DNA of 64,000 bases from F22 sp963675625 (lineage in GTDB: Bacteria > Bacteroidota > Bacteroidia > Bacteroidales > Bacteroidaceae), in NCBI GenBank assembly GCA_963675625.1, contig OY776497.1, positions 2,542,001 through 2,606,000 on the forward strand, read 5' to 3'. Positions 9,054-18,414 of this stretch are shown here, in pieces (position 1 is the first letter of the stretch; each line of letters opens with the position of its first letter). Below the pieces are notes generated by a model. It did no database searches. It was given only the letters and a program-made list of their open reading frames with translations, and had not been told where the DNA came from. Made by a program: the position numbers and the translations under genes.

Positions 9054-10136
9054 TTATGCTTCTGGCGTCAAAATTTCATCTGCACTGCTGTTATTCTCAG
9101 TCACAGTTTTATTACCAGTAATTTCAGTCATAATTAAATCTGAAATTTCTTCTGCTAGTTCTGGATTATCTAGTAGCATATTCTTACTGGCATCTCGTCC
9201 TTGACCCAATTTTGTGTCATTGTAGCTATACCATGATCCACTTTTCTTCACAATATTAAAGTCAACACCTAAATCAATAATTTCACCGATACGAGAAATA
9301 CCCTCGCCAAACATGATGTCAAACTCACATTTGCGGAATGGAGGAGCTACTTTGTTCTTGACGATCTTTACTTTCGTTAAGTTACCAATTATTGTATCAC
9401 CATCTTTGATAGGAGTGCTGCGTCGTACATCGATACGCACTGAAGAATAAAATTTTAGAGCATTACCACCTGTCGTCGTTTCTGGGTTACCAAACATTAC
9501 CCCAATTTTTTCACGCAATTGGTTAATAAAGATACAAGTTGTATTTGTTTTGGCTACTGCGGCAGTCAACTTACGAAGAGCTTGTGACATCAAACGTGCT
9601 TGGAGACCAACACGGTTGTCGCCCATTTCACCTTCGATTTCAGCTTTAGGAGTTAATGCTGCTACTGAGTCAATAACGATTATATCAATGGCAGCTGAAC
9701 GAATCAATGCCTCTGCAATTTCTAGTGCCTGCTCTCCATTATCGGGTTGAGCAATAAGTAAATCAGCTGTACTAACTCCAAGTGCTTCTGCATAAGTTGG
9801 GTCAAATGCATGTTCAGCATCCACAATAGCAGCAATTCCACCAGCTTTTTGAGCTTCTGCCATGGCATGGATAGCGAGAGTCGTTTTACCCGAAGATTCA
9901 GGACCGAAGATTTCTACTATACGACCTCTTGGGTAACCACCGACACCTAGTGCAGCGTTTAGTCCAAGTGAACCAGAATCAATCACTTCGATTTCCAATG
10001 ATGGACGATCTCCTAGGCGCATTACTGTACCCTTCCCGAAATTTTTATCCATTTTGTCCATGGTAGCTTGCAAGGCTTTCAATTTTCCAGCCAATTCAAG
10101 CTGCTTACCATCAGCAGCTTCAGTCTTCTTTGCCAT
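9054..10136 (-). CDS. recA: Recombinase RecA
   Basis: A full-length 360-aa RecA, the ATP-dependent strand-exchange protein of homologous recombination and the SOS co-protease. Visible motifs are the Walker A GPESSGKTT, Walker B IIVIDSVAAL, the L2-loop region with FINQLREKIGVMFGNPETTTGG, and a typical acidic, poorly conserved C-terminus. The N-terminus (MAKKTEAADGKQLELAGKL) agrees with other Bacteroidales RecA proteins. No SOS box is recognisable upstream by eye. The downstream neighbour is the DUF4250 operon, convergent across a shared hairpin. Confidence 0.98.
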   Translation of the reverse strand: MAKKTEAADGKQLELAGKLKALQATMDKMDKNFGKGTVMRLGDRPSLEIEVIDSGSLGLNAALGVGGYPRGRIVEIFGPESSGKTTLAIHAMAEAQKAGGIAAIVDAEHAFDPTYAEALGVSTADLLIAQPDNGEQALEIAEALIRSAAIDIIVIDSVAALTPKAEIEGEMGDNRVGLQARLMSQALRKLTAAVAKTNTTCIFINQLREKIGVMFGNPETTTGGNALKFYSSVRIDVRRSTPIKDGDTIIGNLTKVKIVKNKVAPPFRKCEFDIMFGEGISRIGEIIDLGVDFNIVKKSGSWYSYNDTKLGQGRDASKNMLLDNPELAEEISDLIMTEITGNKTVTENNSSADEILTPEA

Positions 10137-10206
10137 ATAAGATCTTCTATATTAATTAATCTATACTTATTATATGCGCACATCGAATAGATGCCCATAT
10201 ACAACT

Positions 10207-10246
10207 AAGGGCAAATATACAAAAATCCTTTTGCATATTTGCCCTT
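10207..10246 (-). terminator. Hairpin after the saccharopine-dehydrogenase-family gene
   Basis: A long stem (AAGGGCAAATAT pairing with ATATTTGCCCTT, extended by AAAA/TTTT) lies 22 bases beyond the minus-strand stop at 10269 and upstream of recA. The T-tract after it is weak, so termination is likely but not certain. Confidence 0.6.
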
Positions 10247-10268
10247 GTTGCTTACTATTTTCGGGGAA

Positions 10269-11468
10269 TTATTTTCCGAATTCAATATCGTTATTATGTT
10301 GTTCATGCCAAGGCAATCCTTGTTCATTAAGATGTGCCATGAATGGATCTGGATCCAATTGTTCGACATTAAACACCCCTGGTTTTTTCCATTTGCCTTC
10401 GAAGAAAAGCATTGCACCTATTGTAGCAGGGACACCTGTTGTGTAACTAACTCCTTGCATACCTGTTTCCTTATATGCTGCTTCATGTGAGCAGTTGTTG
10501 TATACGTAATAGGTTTGTTCTTGCCCGTTCTTAATACCACGGATACGGCAACCTATAGATGTTTCACCAGTATAATTTTCACCAAGATCTTGTGGATTTG
10601 GTAATACGGCTTTAAGGAATTGGATGGGTACGATTTTTTGTCCATTGTAATCAATCTCGTCAATACGAGCCATACCAATGTTCTGAATAACACGAAGGTG
10701 TGTTAAGTATTCTTGACCGAAAGTCATCCAGAAGCGTGCACGCTTTATAGTAGGATAGTGCTTTACAAGACTTTCTAGTTCTTCATGATACATCAAGTAG
10801 CTTTCACGTGGACCTACATTAGGGTAGTTTACAGCTTGATGTACTGATAGTGGATCTGTTTCTTTCCACTCACCATTTTCATAAAATTTACCACGTTGAG
10901 TAATTTCTCGGATGTTGATTTCTGGATTAAAATTGGTTGCAAATGCTTTGTGGTGATCTCCTGCATTACAATCTACAATATCAAGATAGTGTATCTCGTC
11001 AAAATAGTGCTTCGCAGCATATGCTGTGTAAACACCTGTAACTCCTGGATCAAAACCACAACCAAGAATAGCTGTAAGACCAGCTTCTTTGAAGCGTTCT
11101 TGATATGCCCACTGCCAGCTATATTCATATTTAGCTTCGTCTTTTGGTTCGTAGTTGGCTGTATCCAAATAGTGTACACCTTCTGCAAGACAAGCATCCA
11201 TGATGGTTAAATCTTGGTAAGGAAGCGCTACGTTAATAACCAATTCTGGTTTGAACTCTTGAAAGAGTGCACGAAGTTGTTCAACACTATCTGCATCAAC
11301 GGCAGCCGTTTGAATTGCAGGATTGCCTATTGCTTCTACGATAGCATCGCATTTGCTTTTTGTGCGGCTTGCTATCATGATGTCTGTAAAGATGTGGCTG
11401 TTTTGTGCCACTTTGTGCGCTACGACGGTTCCTACACCACCAGCACCAATAATAAGAACTCTAGCCAT
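10269..11468 (-). CDS. Saccharopine-dehydrogenase family protein, probable carboxyspermidine dehydrogenase
   Basis: A 399-aa NAD(P)-dependent oxidoreductase with an N-terminal Rossmann fold (VLIIGAGGVGTVVAHKVA, residues about 4-21). It then has DTANYEPKDEAKYEYSWQWAYQERF and LGCGFDPGVTGVY, the pattern of the carboxynorspermidine/carboxyspermidine dehydrogenase branch rather than fungal saccharopine dehydrogenase. In Bacteroides this branch, together with a carboxyspermidine decarboxylase, makes spermidine from putrescine and aspartate semialdehyde. The decarboxylase gene is not in this window, so the pathway is inferred from family knowledge. It lies between prs and recA with its own hairpin downstream. 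Confidence 0.85.
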   Translation of the reverse strand: MARVLIIGAGGVGTVVAHKVAQNSHIFTDIMIASRTKSKCDAIVEAIGNPAIQTAAVDADSVEQLRALFQEFKPELVINVALPYQDLTIMDACLAEGVHYLDTANYEPKDEAKYEYSWQWAYQERFKEAGLTAILGCGFDPGVTGVYTAYAAKHYFDEIHYLDIVDCNAGDHHKAFATNFNPEINIREITQRGKFYENGEWKETDPLSVHQAVNYPNVGPRESYLMYHEELESLVKHYPTIKRARFWMTFGQEYLTHLRVIQNIGMARIDEIDYNGQKIVPIQFLKAVLPNPQDLGENYTGETSIGCRIRGIKNGQEQTYYVYNNCSHEAAYKETGMQGVSYTTGVPATIGAMLFFEGKWKKPGVFNVEQLDPDPFMAHLNEQGLPWHEQHNNDIEFGK

Positions 11469-11501
11469 TAGTAGATTTTGTCTTAAAAGTAATTTGATAA
11501 G

Positions 11502-11540
11502 GGAAAAAGGGTAGTCTATGCCTACTTGGCTAGACTACCC
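11502..11540 (-). terminator. Intrinsic terminator of prs
   Basis: On the minus strand GGGTAGTCTA pairs with TAGACTACCC around a 12-base loop, followed by a T-run. It lies 26 bases after the prs stop. Confidence 0.85.
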
Positions 11541-11566
11541 CATAATTATACTTTAATTTCGACTGT

Positions 11567-12508
11567 TTACTTAGTTAAGTATTGGTCAGAAATAGATTCG
11601 TTGTTAAGTACTCGACGAATAGTCTCGGCAAAAAGAGGAGCTACAGTCAATTGTTTTACTTTTTCGCAACCCTTAGAGTAAGGTATACTGTTTGTGAAAA
11701 TCATTTCTTCTAGTATTGAGTTTGTTACTCTTTCACTAGCAGGATCTGACATCACACAGTGAGAAGCAATTGCACGTACAGAGTTGGCCCCTTCTGCTTT
11801 CATGATTTCAGCAGCTTTTGTTATTGTACCAGCTGTATCTACAATGTCGTCAACAATGATCACATCTTTGCCTTTTACATCGCCAATAATACGCATCTCT
11901 GCAACAACATTGGCTTTTTCACGACTTTTATGTGCCATGACAAGGTCAACACCGAGGTACTTTGAGTATGTGCTAGCACGCTTAGAACCACCAACGTCGG
12001 GTGTCGCAATTACTAGGTTTTCAAGATTTAATGATTGAATATAGGGCATAAATACTGCCGAACCGTACAAGTGATCCACTGGTATATCAAAGAATCCTTG
12101 AATTTGGTCAGCGTGAAGGTCCATAGTCATTAAACGATCAATACCTGCCGTTGCAAGCATGTCTGCCACTAATTTTGCTCCAATAGCTACACGTGGACGG
12201 TCTTTGCGGTCTTGTCTAGCCCAACCAAAATAAGGAATAACAGCGATGATGCTTTGTGCAGAGGCACGTTTAGCAGCGTCAATCATCAACAACAATTCCA
12301 TCAAATTGTCTGAGTTTGGAAATGTTGATTGTACTAGAAATACGTGTGAACCACGAATAGATTCCTCATAAGATACAGTAAACTCACCGTCTGCAAAATG
12401 AGTAACGTTCATTTTACCTAGAGGAGCCCCTAGATGTTCACAAATCTTTTCGGCCAAGTAACGAGACTTTGAGCCAGCAAATACCATAAATGGTTTATTC
12501 TCCTTCAT
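11567..12508 (-). CDS. prs: Ribose-phosphate pyrophosphokinase (PRPP synthetase)
   Basis: A 313-aa cytoplasmic enzyme that makes PRPP from ribose 5-phosphate and ATP, feeding purine, pyrimidine, histidine, tryptophan and NAD synthesis. Seen in order: FAGSKSRYLAEKI, the ATP-loop region YFGWARQDRKDRPR, the catalytic MDLHADQIQGFF, TPDVGGSKRA, and the PRPP-binding loop VIIVDDIVDTAGT. Length is normal for class I enzymes. It stands alone, with a terminator directly after it. Confidence 0.97.
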   Translation of the reverse strand: MKENKPFMVFAGSKSRYLAEKICEHLGAPLGKMNVTHFADGEFTVSYEESIRGSHVFLVQSTFPNSDNLMELLLMIDAAKRASAQSIIAVIPYFGWARQDRKDRPRVAIGAKLVADMLATAGIDRLMTMDLHADQIQGFFDIPVDHLYGSAVFMPYIQSLNLENLVIATPDVGGSKRASTYSKYLGVDLVMAHKSREKANVVAEMRIIGDVKGKDVIIVDDIVDTAGTITKAAEIMKAEGANSVRAIASHCVMSDPASERVTNSILEEMIFTNSIPYSKGCEKVKQLTVAPLFAETIRRVLNNESISDQYLTK

Positions 12509-12614
12509 CTTTTTTTGAATGTCGGTTTTTGATATTGTTATTTAAAAATCCGCGTGCAAAGGTAGTGATATTTTCTACAATGGCAAAACGAATATGTGCA
12601 ATATAGAGTGGAGA

Positions 12615-13223
12615 TTATTGTTTCTTTAACTTCAAGCCTATCTTCATACCATCAAATTGGCTAGCGACTTTTAAAATCAATCCAATGTTACTGTCTTTTT
12701 CGACTTTTTTCCCTAGAGTTTCTGTCAAATCAATTAATTTATCAGCACTACACATCAATTGTAATGTTGATGTAGTACCACTTATAAACAAAGGCACGTT
12801 TGCTTTTGTTTTAGGAACAGACAATGTAATGACCTTCTTGTCTTTGTCATAACTGTAGTGACCATTAACTTTGCGCTTGTTTTGTGTATTTAATACAGAA
12901 AAATTTTCTTGACCATCGAATGATAAAACGATGGTTTGCATGCTTATTTTGCGTGATTGCAATTCTTTGTCTAAGCGTGTTTCAATTTTATCTTGAATAG
13001 CAGTCCCCCCTAATACCATCAGTGGATCATCACTATTCAATTCCACAGCAACACCTGTATATTTCCAATCCCCTTTTAGATTGAACAGAGAAAAGCCAGT
13101 GCTTTTCTCAACGATTGCTTCAACTTTATCTTTATTGGCCTTAAATAGGTCTGATAAGCTTTGGGCATTTGCTGATAGAAAACTTAGCCACATGAAGACA
13201 AGGATAAGAAAGAATCTGCTCAT
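12615..13223 (-). CDS. DUF4923 family secreted protein (lipocalin-like)
   Basis: A 202-aa exported protein with a signal peptide (MSRFFLILVFMWLSFLSANA-Q). The mature part has the layout of DUF4923: a short N-terminal helix, the signature FNLKGDWKYTGVAVELNSDDP, then alternating beta strands ending in GMKIGLKLKKQ. This suggests a calycin-type barrel in the periplasm or on the outer membrane. It lies 14 bases downstream of engB on the same strand and is probably co-transcribed; that pairing is common in related genomes as I know them. No substrate is known. Confidence 0.82.
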   Translation of the reverse strand: MSRFFLILVFMWLSFLSANAQSLSDLFKANKDKVEAIVEKSTGFSLFNLKGDWKYTGVAVELNSDDPLMVLGGTAIQDKIETRLDKELQSRKISMQTIVLSFDGQENFSVLNTQNKRKVNGHYSYDKDKKVITLSVPKTKANVPLFISGTTSTLQLMCSADKLIDLTETLGKKVEKDSNIGLILKVASQFDGMKIGLKLKKQ

Positions 13224-13237
13224 GATAATATGTTTGT

Positions 13238-13861
13238 TTAAAATGGGTTATCTATAGTTTGTTCATGAATCGTATGATTGATTCCTTCAATATAACTAAG
13301 GATTTCATTACGACCGATACGTCGCTCAGACGAAGAAACAAAATAAGGTGGTAATTCCTCCCATTGTTCTTCTAAATGGCTGAGATAATGCTTAATTTTA
13401 GGTTTTTGTTCTCCCCCTTTTAGTTTATCTGCTTTTGTGAATACAATAACAAAAGGTACTCCCTGTTCTCCAAGATATTCGAAAAATTCTAAATCTATAG
13501 TTTGAGGCTTTAATCGTATATCTATCAATACGAATAAACAAGTTAATTGTTCTCGTTTTTCAATGTAATCTTCAATAACATTTGAAATTTGTTTCTTCCC
13601 TTTTCTACTTCGTTGTGCAAAACCATAACCAGGCAAATCGACAAGATACCAATTCTCATTAATGAGAAAATGGTTGATAAGCATTGTCTTACCTGGTGTT
13701 GAAGAGGTCATCGCCAATTTACGACGATTGGTCAACATATTAATTAAACTAGACTTCCCTACATTGGAACGTCCGATAAATGCATATTCTGGTAATTGTG
13801 AATCAGGACATTTTGCCGGATCCGTATTACTAATAATAAATTCAGCTGATGATATTTCCAT
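13238..13861 (-). CDS. engB: Ribosome biogenesis GTPase EngB (YsxC/YihA)
   Basis: A 207-aa TRAFAC GTPase needed for late 50S subunit assembly. It has G1 GRSNVGKSSLIN, G2 region SSTPGKT, G3 DLPGYG, G4 TKAD and G5 SS. I chose ATG 13861 because the protein then begins MEISSAEFIISN, as homologues do; the frame stays open to 14014, but that extension reads as untranslated DNA. A TATCTTCG promoter-like element ends only five bases before this ATG, so the mRNA may be nearly leaderless. DUF4923 follows in the same operon. Confidence 0.94.
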   Translation of the reverse strand: MEISSAEFIISNTDPAKCPDSQLPEYAFIGRSNVGKSSLINMLTNRRKLAMTSSTPGKTMLINHFLINENWYLVDLPGYGFAQRSRKGKKQISNVIEDYIEKREQLTCLFVLIDIRLKPQTIDLEFFEYLGEQGVPFVIVFTKADKLKGGEQKPKIKHYLSHLEEQWEELPPYFVSSSERRIGRNEILSYIEGINHTIHEQTIDNPF

Positions 13862-13866
13862 ATATG

Positions 13867-13874
13867 CGAAGATA
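13867..13874 (-). promoter_or_regulatory. -7-like element immediately before engB
   Basis: TATCTTCG on the minus strand is one base from TAnnTTTG and ends five bases before ATG 13861. If used, transcription would begin at or next to the start codon. Confidence 0.45.
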
Positions 13875-14032
13875 CAGCTTTTATATGGTACGGCCAAGTC
13901 TATTTTCTCCTTTTTTTCTTCTTTTTCAAACAGAGGAGCATTTGTGAGATTTACGGCTTGTTTTCGAAATCGTTTGTGTACTAAAATATAAGCTTTGATA
14001 CTATATCTCTGCATACTATGCTGTTTCTCAAC

Positions 14033-14040
14033 TATTTTTG
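14033..14040 (+). promoter_or_regulatory. -7 element of the peptide/amylase/fimbrillin operon
   Basis: TATTTTTG fits TAnnTTTG and lies about 100 bases upstream of ATG 14141. That makes an extended in-frame start at 14018 impossible and supports the shorter protein. Confidence 0.5.
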
Positions 14041-14140
14041 TACAGTTTTGTGTGATTTGTTAAATGAGTTCTCGCCTTACGTACGACGAAAAATACTTAC
14101 CTTATCACATTGTTGCAACCTAATATTTAATCTTATACCC

Positions 14141-14386
14141 ATGAGTAAAAAAAAGTACTGTCAGCCTACGCTGATGGCTTTGTCCTGTACAATAGAGGGC
14201 GAGGTCTTTGCGGCATCAACACCTGGTGTTATTCAAGATGGTGGAGCATTTAATGTCCTTCCCTCCAATCGAACTCCTCTTGAATCATTTAGTCAAAGTT
14301 CTACGAGTACATCTTCATCTGTATCTAAAGGATACAGCTCCAATTCTTCTGAGGAAAGTATCACTGATTTAATGGATAAATTTTAA
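14141..14386 (+). CDS. Small KKxYxxP-type peptide preceding a fimbrillin-like lipoprotein
   Basis: An 81-aa protein starting MSKKKYCQPTLMALSCTIEG. The first 30 residues fit a pattern that recurs in small Bacteroidales proteins: basic start, aromatic residue, Pro, hydrophobic stretch, Glu, then small residues (AAS). The remainder is Gly/Ser-rich and low in complexity (SQSSTSTSSSVSKG) and ends in an acidic/hydrophobic tail, DLMDKF. It is only 10 bases upstream of the amylase lipoprotein. A second member of the same type is at 18203, again directly before a fimbrillin-like gene. There is no classical signal peptidase I site. Function unknown; a surface or precursor peptide role is inference. Confidence 0.65.
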   Translation: MSKKKYCQPTLMALSCTIEGEVFAASTPGVIQDGGAFNVLPSNRTPLESFSQSSTSTSSSVSKGYSSNSSEESITDLMDKF

Positions 14387-14396
14387 TACTATACTG

Positions 14397-17300
14397 ATGA
14401 CAAAAATCGAATTATCTAATATGAGACGTGGTGCTTATATCATGATGACAATGTTTGCTGGCTTGTTGTCTATTATGACTGCATGTACAGATGATAGTGT
14501 CGTAAAAGAATCGACCGTTCCACCAGCTGGAGAAGAAATAACGATTCATGCAACGCAAGATGCAACGCGAATGGACTATGTTGACAATGGAGCTAATGGC
14601 ATTTCCATGTCATGGAGTAGTGATGATGCATTTTCTTTATACAATCCTGATAATCAGGTGGCTGGTCGATTTGATATTGATTCAGAAACTATAGATCATC
14701 ATCATGCTGATTTTCACGGCACTATTCCCGCTGGATTAGAGGAAGACAACCGTGTGCTGGCTGTATATCCTGCAGGGTTAGAGGTAGTAGCCGACAAAGG
14801 TGTTGCGCTTGATTTGAGTGTTCAAAATCTAATAATTGGTGCAGATGCTGTACCTAATACAGACTACCAATTTTTAGTGGCACAGGCGAACTATACGTCA
14901 AATATTAATCTTGGATTTTCTTATCTAACTTCTACCCTCACTTTAGATCTTTCTTTTGATGCTTCGACTGTTATCAAAAATATATATTTGTATGCCAAAA
15001 ATGGACTATACAATAGACGATATGTTCGATTTGGAACTGGTGAAGTGTCACTAGGACGATTAGATCGTATTGCTGCTACGAATCTGCCCACTTCTGCTGT
15101 GAATAGTTTGAAAACGAATCTTGCTTTGTTTAGTGGTAAAATGACCTCTGTATCGCTTGTTTTAGAAACCGATAATGGTTTCTTGGTGTATAAAACAAAG
15201 GGAGAAAAAGATCTACAAGCTGGTACTAGATATACCCTAACTGTGGGGGACGAGGATTGGGAACATGTCACTCCATTATATATAAGAGGAACAGTAGTCA
15301 ATGGAGACATTTCGGGTTGGGATACTCCTATTGCGTTGACTCCTATCCCTCATGAAGAAGGTGCTTATGAGTACAGAGGCCATCTGCATGCGGGTGAATA
15401 CAAGATATTAAATCAAAAGGAGTGGGAGGGAGCCACTACTTATGCAGTCAAATATGATGGCTGGCTGGATAAAATTACAGACAATGCAAATGCAACATTG
15501 AACGGTGATTGCGATTATTTGTATATCAATACGTCTACATGGAAACCTTCAATGGGATTTTCAACACTTTCTCTTGTTGGAGATGCTACGCCAATAGGTT
15601 GGTCATTGGACGACCTGTCTTCTACCCAAATGACCCCTGTGCAAGATAAACCATTTGTTTACACTTGGGAAGGTGAATTGACTGCGGATAAAGAATTGAA
15701 ATTTATAGCTGCCAACGGTGATACAAGTTGGAATGCACCTCAGTATGTTGCCGACGACTTCGATGATAATGGGCATCAGGTGATAGCAAGTAGTGGAGGA
15801 ACTTATGGGGTTTCACTTAGACCGCTAGGGACTAATTCGGGAGCCGATTATAAATTCTATGTAACGACCTCTGGACGCTATCGTGTAGAATTAGACCAGA
15901 TAGCCCGTACCGTGACTTTTACATTCTTGACAGATCCGGAAAATATTACAGTGGGGCTACATACTGTTCCTGCTACTCCAGATGCTGATCAAGAAATGAC
16001 CGTGTACTTTAAAGCTGATAGTGAATCTGATTTATATGGCTATATAGGCGATGTCTATTTACATACTGGTGTCATTTCCAATGGGGTGTGGGGGCATGTA
16101 CCTGCTGCTTGGGATGTCAATTTAGATAAGTGTAAAATGGCCCCAGTTGCTGGACAAGATAACACCTGGAAACTAGTGATGTCGCCTAGTGTCCGTAGTT
16201 GGTATAATGCAGGAACAGACGCTGTGACTCAACTCGGTTTTGTGGTACGTAGCGCAGATGGTGCTAAAAATGGAGTAGGTAGTGATGTCTATATTCCTGT
16301 TACTGATGAGCAGGCTGAAAGTTTTTTGCCTGCCAATCCTATTGAACAAGCGATGCCAGAAGGATTGAAATATGGCATCAATAAAATAGATGACAATACA
16401 GTTACTCTAGTGCTATATGATAAAGATACCAATGGAGCATCTCATGAATATGCCTACGTCATTGGCGATATGAACGATTGGACTTTGGCCAACAACGAGT
16501 CTTCGCAAATGTATAGAGATAATACAGCTGGTTGTTGGTGGATAACGTATTCTGGTTTAGAATCAACCAAAGAATATGCTTTTGAATATTATATAGGTAG
16601 TGGCAACGATGCTTTTTATATGGCAGATGCTTATACGCACAAAATTCTTGATCCCAACGATACATATATTCCTGAGTCCACCTATCCATCGGCCAAACGT
16701 CAATATCCAGAGAAGGCTATTGGCACTGTAGCTACTTTCCAATTGGAAGACCCTGATCCATATTCTTGGACGATGCCTGATTATGATATAGAAGATTCTC
16801 GTGACATGGTCATATATGAGTTGCACCTGCGTGATTTTTCAAAAACAAGTGATCTTGATGGAGCAATTGCTCATTTGAATTATTTAAAAGCTTTAGGTGT
16901 TGATGCGATTGAGTTAATGCCAACACAAGAATTTGATGGAAATGATTCTTGGGGATACAATCCATGTTTCTTCTTTGCCATGGACAAAACATATGGGGAA
17001 CCCAATGATTACAAGCATTTTGTGGATCTATGCCATCAGGCTGGTATTGCTGTTATTTTAGATGTGGTATATAATCATGCCACAGGGGCTAGTCCTTTGG
17101 CCAAGTTGTATTGGAATAGCAGTGCCAATAAGACCGCTAGTAATAATCCTTATTTTAATGTGGATGCACCTCACCCATATAGTGTGTTTCATGACTTTAA
17201 CCATGAGTCACCGTTGGTACGTAACTATGTAAAACGCAGTTTGAAATACCTTATTGAAGAATACAAGATCGATGGATTCCGCTTTGATTTGGCCAAAGGA

Positions 17301-18182
17301 ATGACGCAGACACAAAGTGACGTGAATACAGCTCCAAACTACGACCAAAGTCGATTCGATATTTGGTTTGACTATAACAAATACATCAAGGAGGTAGATT
17401 CTAACGTCATGGTTATTCTAGAGCTATTTGCCGATGATGCCGAAGAAAATGCTTATGATGCAAATGGCATATTCATGTGGAAGAATTGCAATCATGCCTA
17501 CTGTCAAGCGGCCTCAGGATGGTCTGATGGCAGTGACTTTGGAGCTGCATACAAATCAGGCGGTCATTGGGTGGCTTATCAAGAAAGCCATGATGAAGAG
17601 CGTACTGGATATCAACAGTTTGCATATGGATATGGTCCATTGAAAGGTCTAGATCGCATGGATTTGCGTATGGGTGAACTGGGTAATAATGCTGCACTGT
17701 TCTTGACCGTTCCAGGTCCAAAGATGATTTGGGAATTTGAAGAACTCGGATATGACACCTCGATTATGGATGGAGGTCGTATGGGGCACAAAGCTCCAGG
17801 TTGGGATATGCTTAACGATACAGATCGTGCTCAATTATACCATACCTATTGTCGTTTGATGGCATTGCGTAACGCCAATGAAGATCTTTTCGATATGTCT
17901 TCCAATTTTAACTGGAATGTTGGTGTTAATAATTGGGATAATGGACGATTTATGTGGTTAGATTGTGCATCTCCTATAGCGAAGAACCTAGTTGTTGTAG
18001 CCAATTATACCGATGTTGATGGTAAAGAGATGACAGTATATATGCCACATACTGGTACATGGACCAACTATATGACAGGGGAAACCTTTACTGTGGGTGA
18101 AGATAAAATATATCATCCACAAGTAGCTGCATGCAATTTTGAATTGTATGTCGACAGTAATGTTGTGATACCTGTAGAATAA
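14397..18182 (+). CDS. Fimbrillin-like / SusE-F-like / GH13 alpha-amylase multidomain lipoprotein
   Basis: A 1261-aa exported protein. A signal region with lipobox-like ending (LLSIMTAC-T, Cys about 31) suggests a lipidated surface protein. Domains: fimbrillin-type beta domain (about 45-285); two SusE/SusF-like starch-binding repeats (about 288-510, with LYIRGTVVNGDISGW and LSLVGDATPIGW); a further beta domain (about 514-660); a CBM48-like domain (about 683-770, YVIGDMNDW); and a GH13 barrel from about 802. Catalytic residues are all present: DVVYNH at 889, nucleophile D964 in GFRFD, acid E1009 in LELF, and D1066 in ESHDEE. The architecture resembles pullulanase/amylase enzymes of Sus-type systems, with a fimbrillin module added. 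Starch or glycogen is the likely substrate. It lies in an operon with two small peptides and a second fimbrillin-like protein. Confidence 0.88.
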   Translation: MTKIELSNMRRGAYIMMTMFAGLLSIMTACTDDSVVKESTVPPAGEEITIHATQDATRMDYVDNGANGISMSWSSDDAFSLYNPDNQVAGRFDIDSETIDHHHADFHGTIPAGLEEDNRVLAVYPAGLEVVADKGVALDLSVQNLIIGADAVPNTDYQFLVAQANYTSNINLGFSYLTSTLTLDLSFDASTVIKNIYLYAKNGLYNRRYVRFGTGEVSLGRLDRIAATNLPTSAVNSLKTNLALFSGKMTSVSLVLETDNGFLVYKTKGEKDLQAGTRYTLTVGDEDWEHVTPLYIRGTVVNGDISGWDTPIALTPIPHEEGAYEYRGHLHAGEYKILNQKEWEGATTYAVKYDGWLDKITDNANATLNGDCDYLYINTSTWKPSMGFSTLSLVGDATPIGWSLDDLSSTQMTPVQDKPFVYTWEGELTADKELKFIAANGDTSWNAPQYVADDFDDNGHQVIASSGGTYGVSLRPLGTNSGADYKFYVTTSGRYRVELDQIARTVTFTFLTDPENITVGLHTVPATPDADQEMTVYFKADSESDLYGYIGDVYLHTGVISNGVWGHVPAAWDVNLDKCKMAPVAGQDNTWKLVMSPSVRSWYNAGTDAVTQLGFVVRSADGAKNGVGSDVYIPVTDEQAESFLPANPIEQAMPEGLKYGINKIDDNTVTLVLYDKDTNGASHEYAYVIGDMNDWTLANNESSQMYRDNTAGCWWITYSGLESTKEYAFEYYIGSGNDAFYMADAYTHKILDPNDTYIPESTYPSAKRQYPEKAIGTVATFQLEDPDPYSWTMPDYDIEDSRDMVIYELHLRDFSKTSDLDGAIAHLNYLKALGVDAIELMPTQEFDGNDSWGYNPCFFFAMDKTYGEPNDYKHFVDLCHQAGIAVILDVVYNHATGASPLAKLYWNSSANKTASNNPYFNVDAPHPYSVFHDFNHESPLVRNYVKRSLKYLIEEYKIDGFRFDLAKGMTQTQSDVNTAPNYDQSRFDIWFDYNKYIKEVDSNVMVILELFADDAEENAYDANGIFMWKNCNHAYCQAASGWSDGSDFGAAYKSGGHWVAYQESHDEERTGYQQFAYGYGPLKGLDRMDLRMGELGNNAALFLTVPGPKMIWEFEELGYDTSIMDGGRMGHKAPGWDMLNDTDRAQLYHTYCRLMALRNANEDLFDMSSNFNWNVGVNNWDNGRFMWLDCASPIAKNLVVVANYTDVDGKEMTVYMPHTGTWTNYMTGETFTVGEDKIYHPQVAACNFELYVDSNVVIPVE

Positions 18183-18202
18183 TAACCCTTAAAATATAAA
18201 GT

Positions 18203-18388
18203 ATGAAAAAGAAAGTGTATGTAAATCCGATTGTGCTTGGTATTCCTGTTGAGATTGAGACAGATGTTATTGCAAATTCAGGCACTAGTACAACGCCTAA
18301 TATCAATTATGGTGGTGATATTGGTAGTGTCAATTCAACGCGAGAATTCTCCTTATTGGATAATTCGTCGGATAGTGAAGCAAAATAA
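18203..18388 (+). CDS. Small KKxYxxP-type peptide, second copy
   Basis: A 61-aa protein starting MKKKVYVNPIVLGIPVEIET. Its N-terminal pattern (KKK, aromatic, Pro, hydrophobic run, Glu, then small residues) parallels the peptide encoded at 14141. The tail is rich in Gly, Ser, Thr and Asn and ends in an acidic DNSSDSEAK. It sits 20 bases after the amylase gene and 26 bases before the next fimbrillin-like lipoprotein, so the peptide-plus-lipoprotein unit occurs twice in this operon. No Cys and no clear cleavage site are present. Function unknown. Confidence 0.65.
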   Translation: MKKKVYVNPIVLGIPVEIETDVIANSGTSTTPNINYGGDIGSVNSTREFSLLDNSSDSEAK

Positions 18389-18414
18389 CCAATAGTCTAA
18401 GAAAATACACAACC

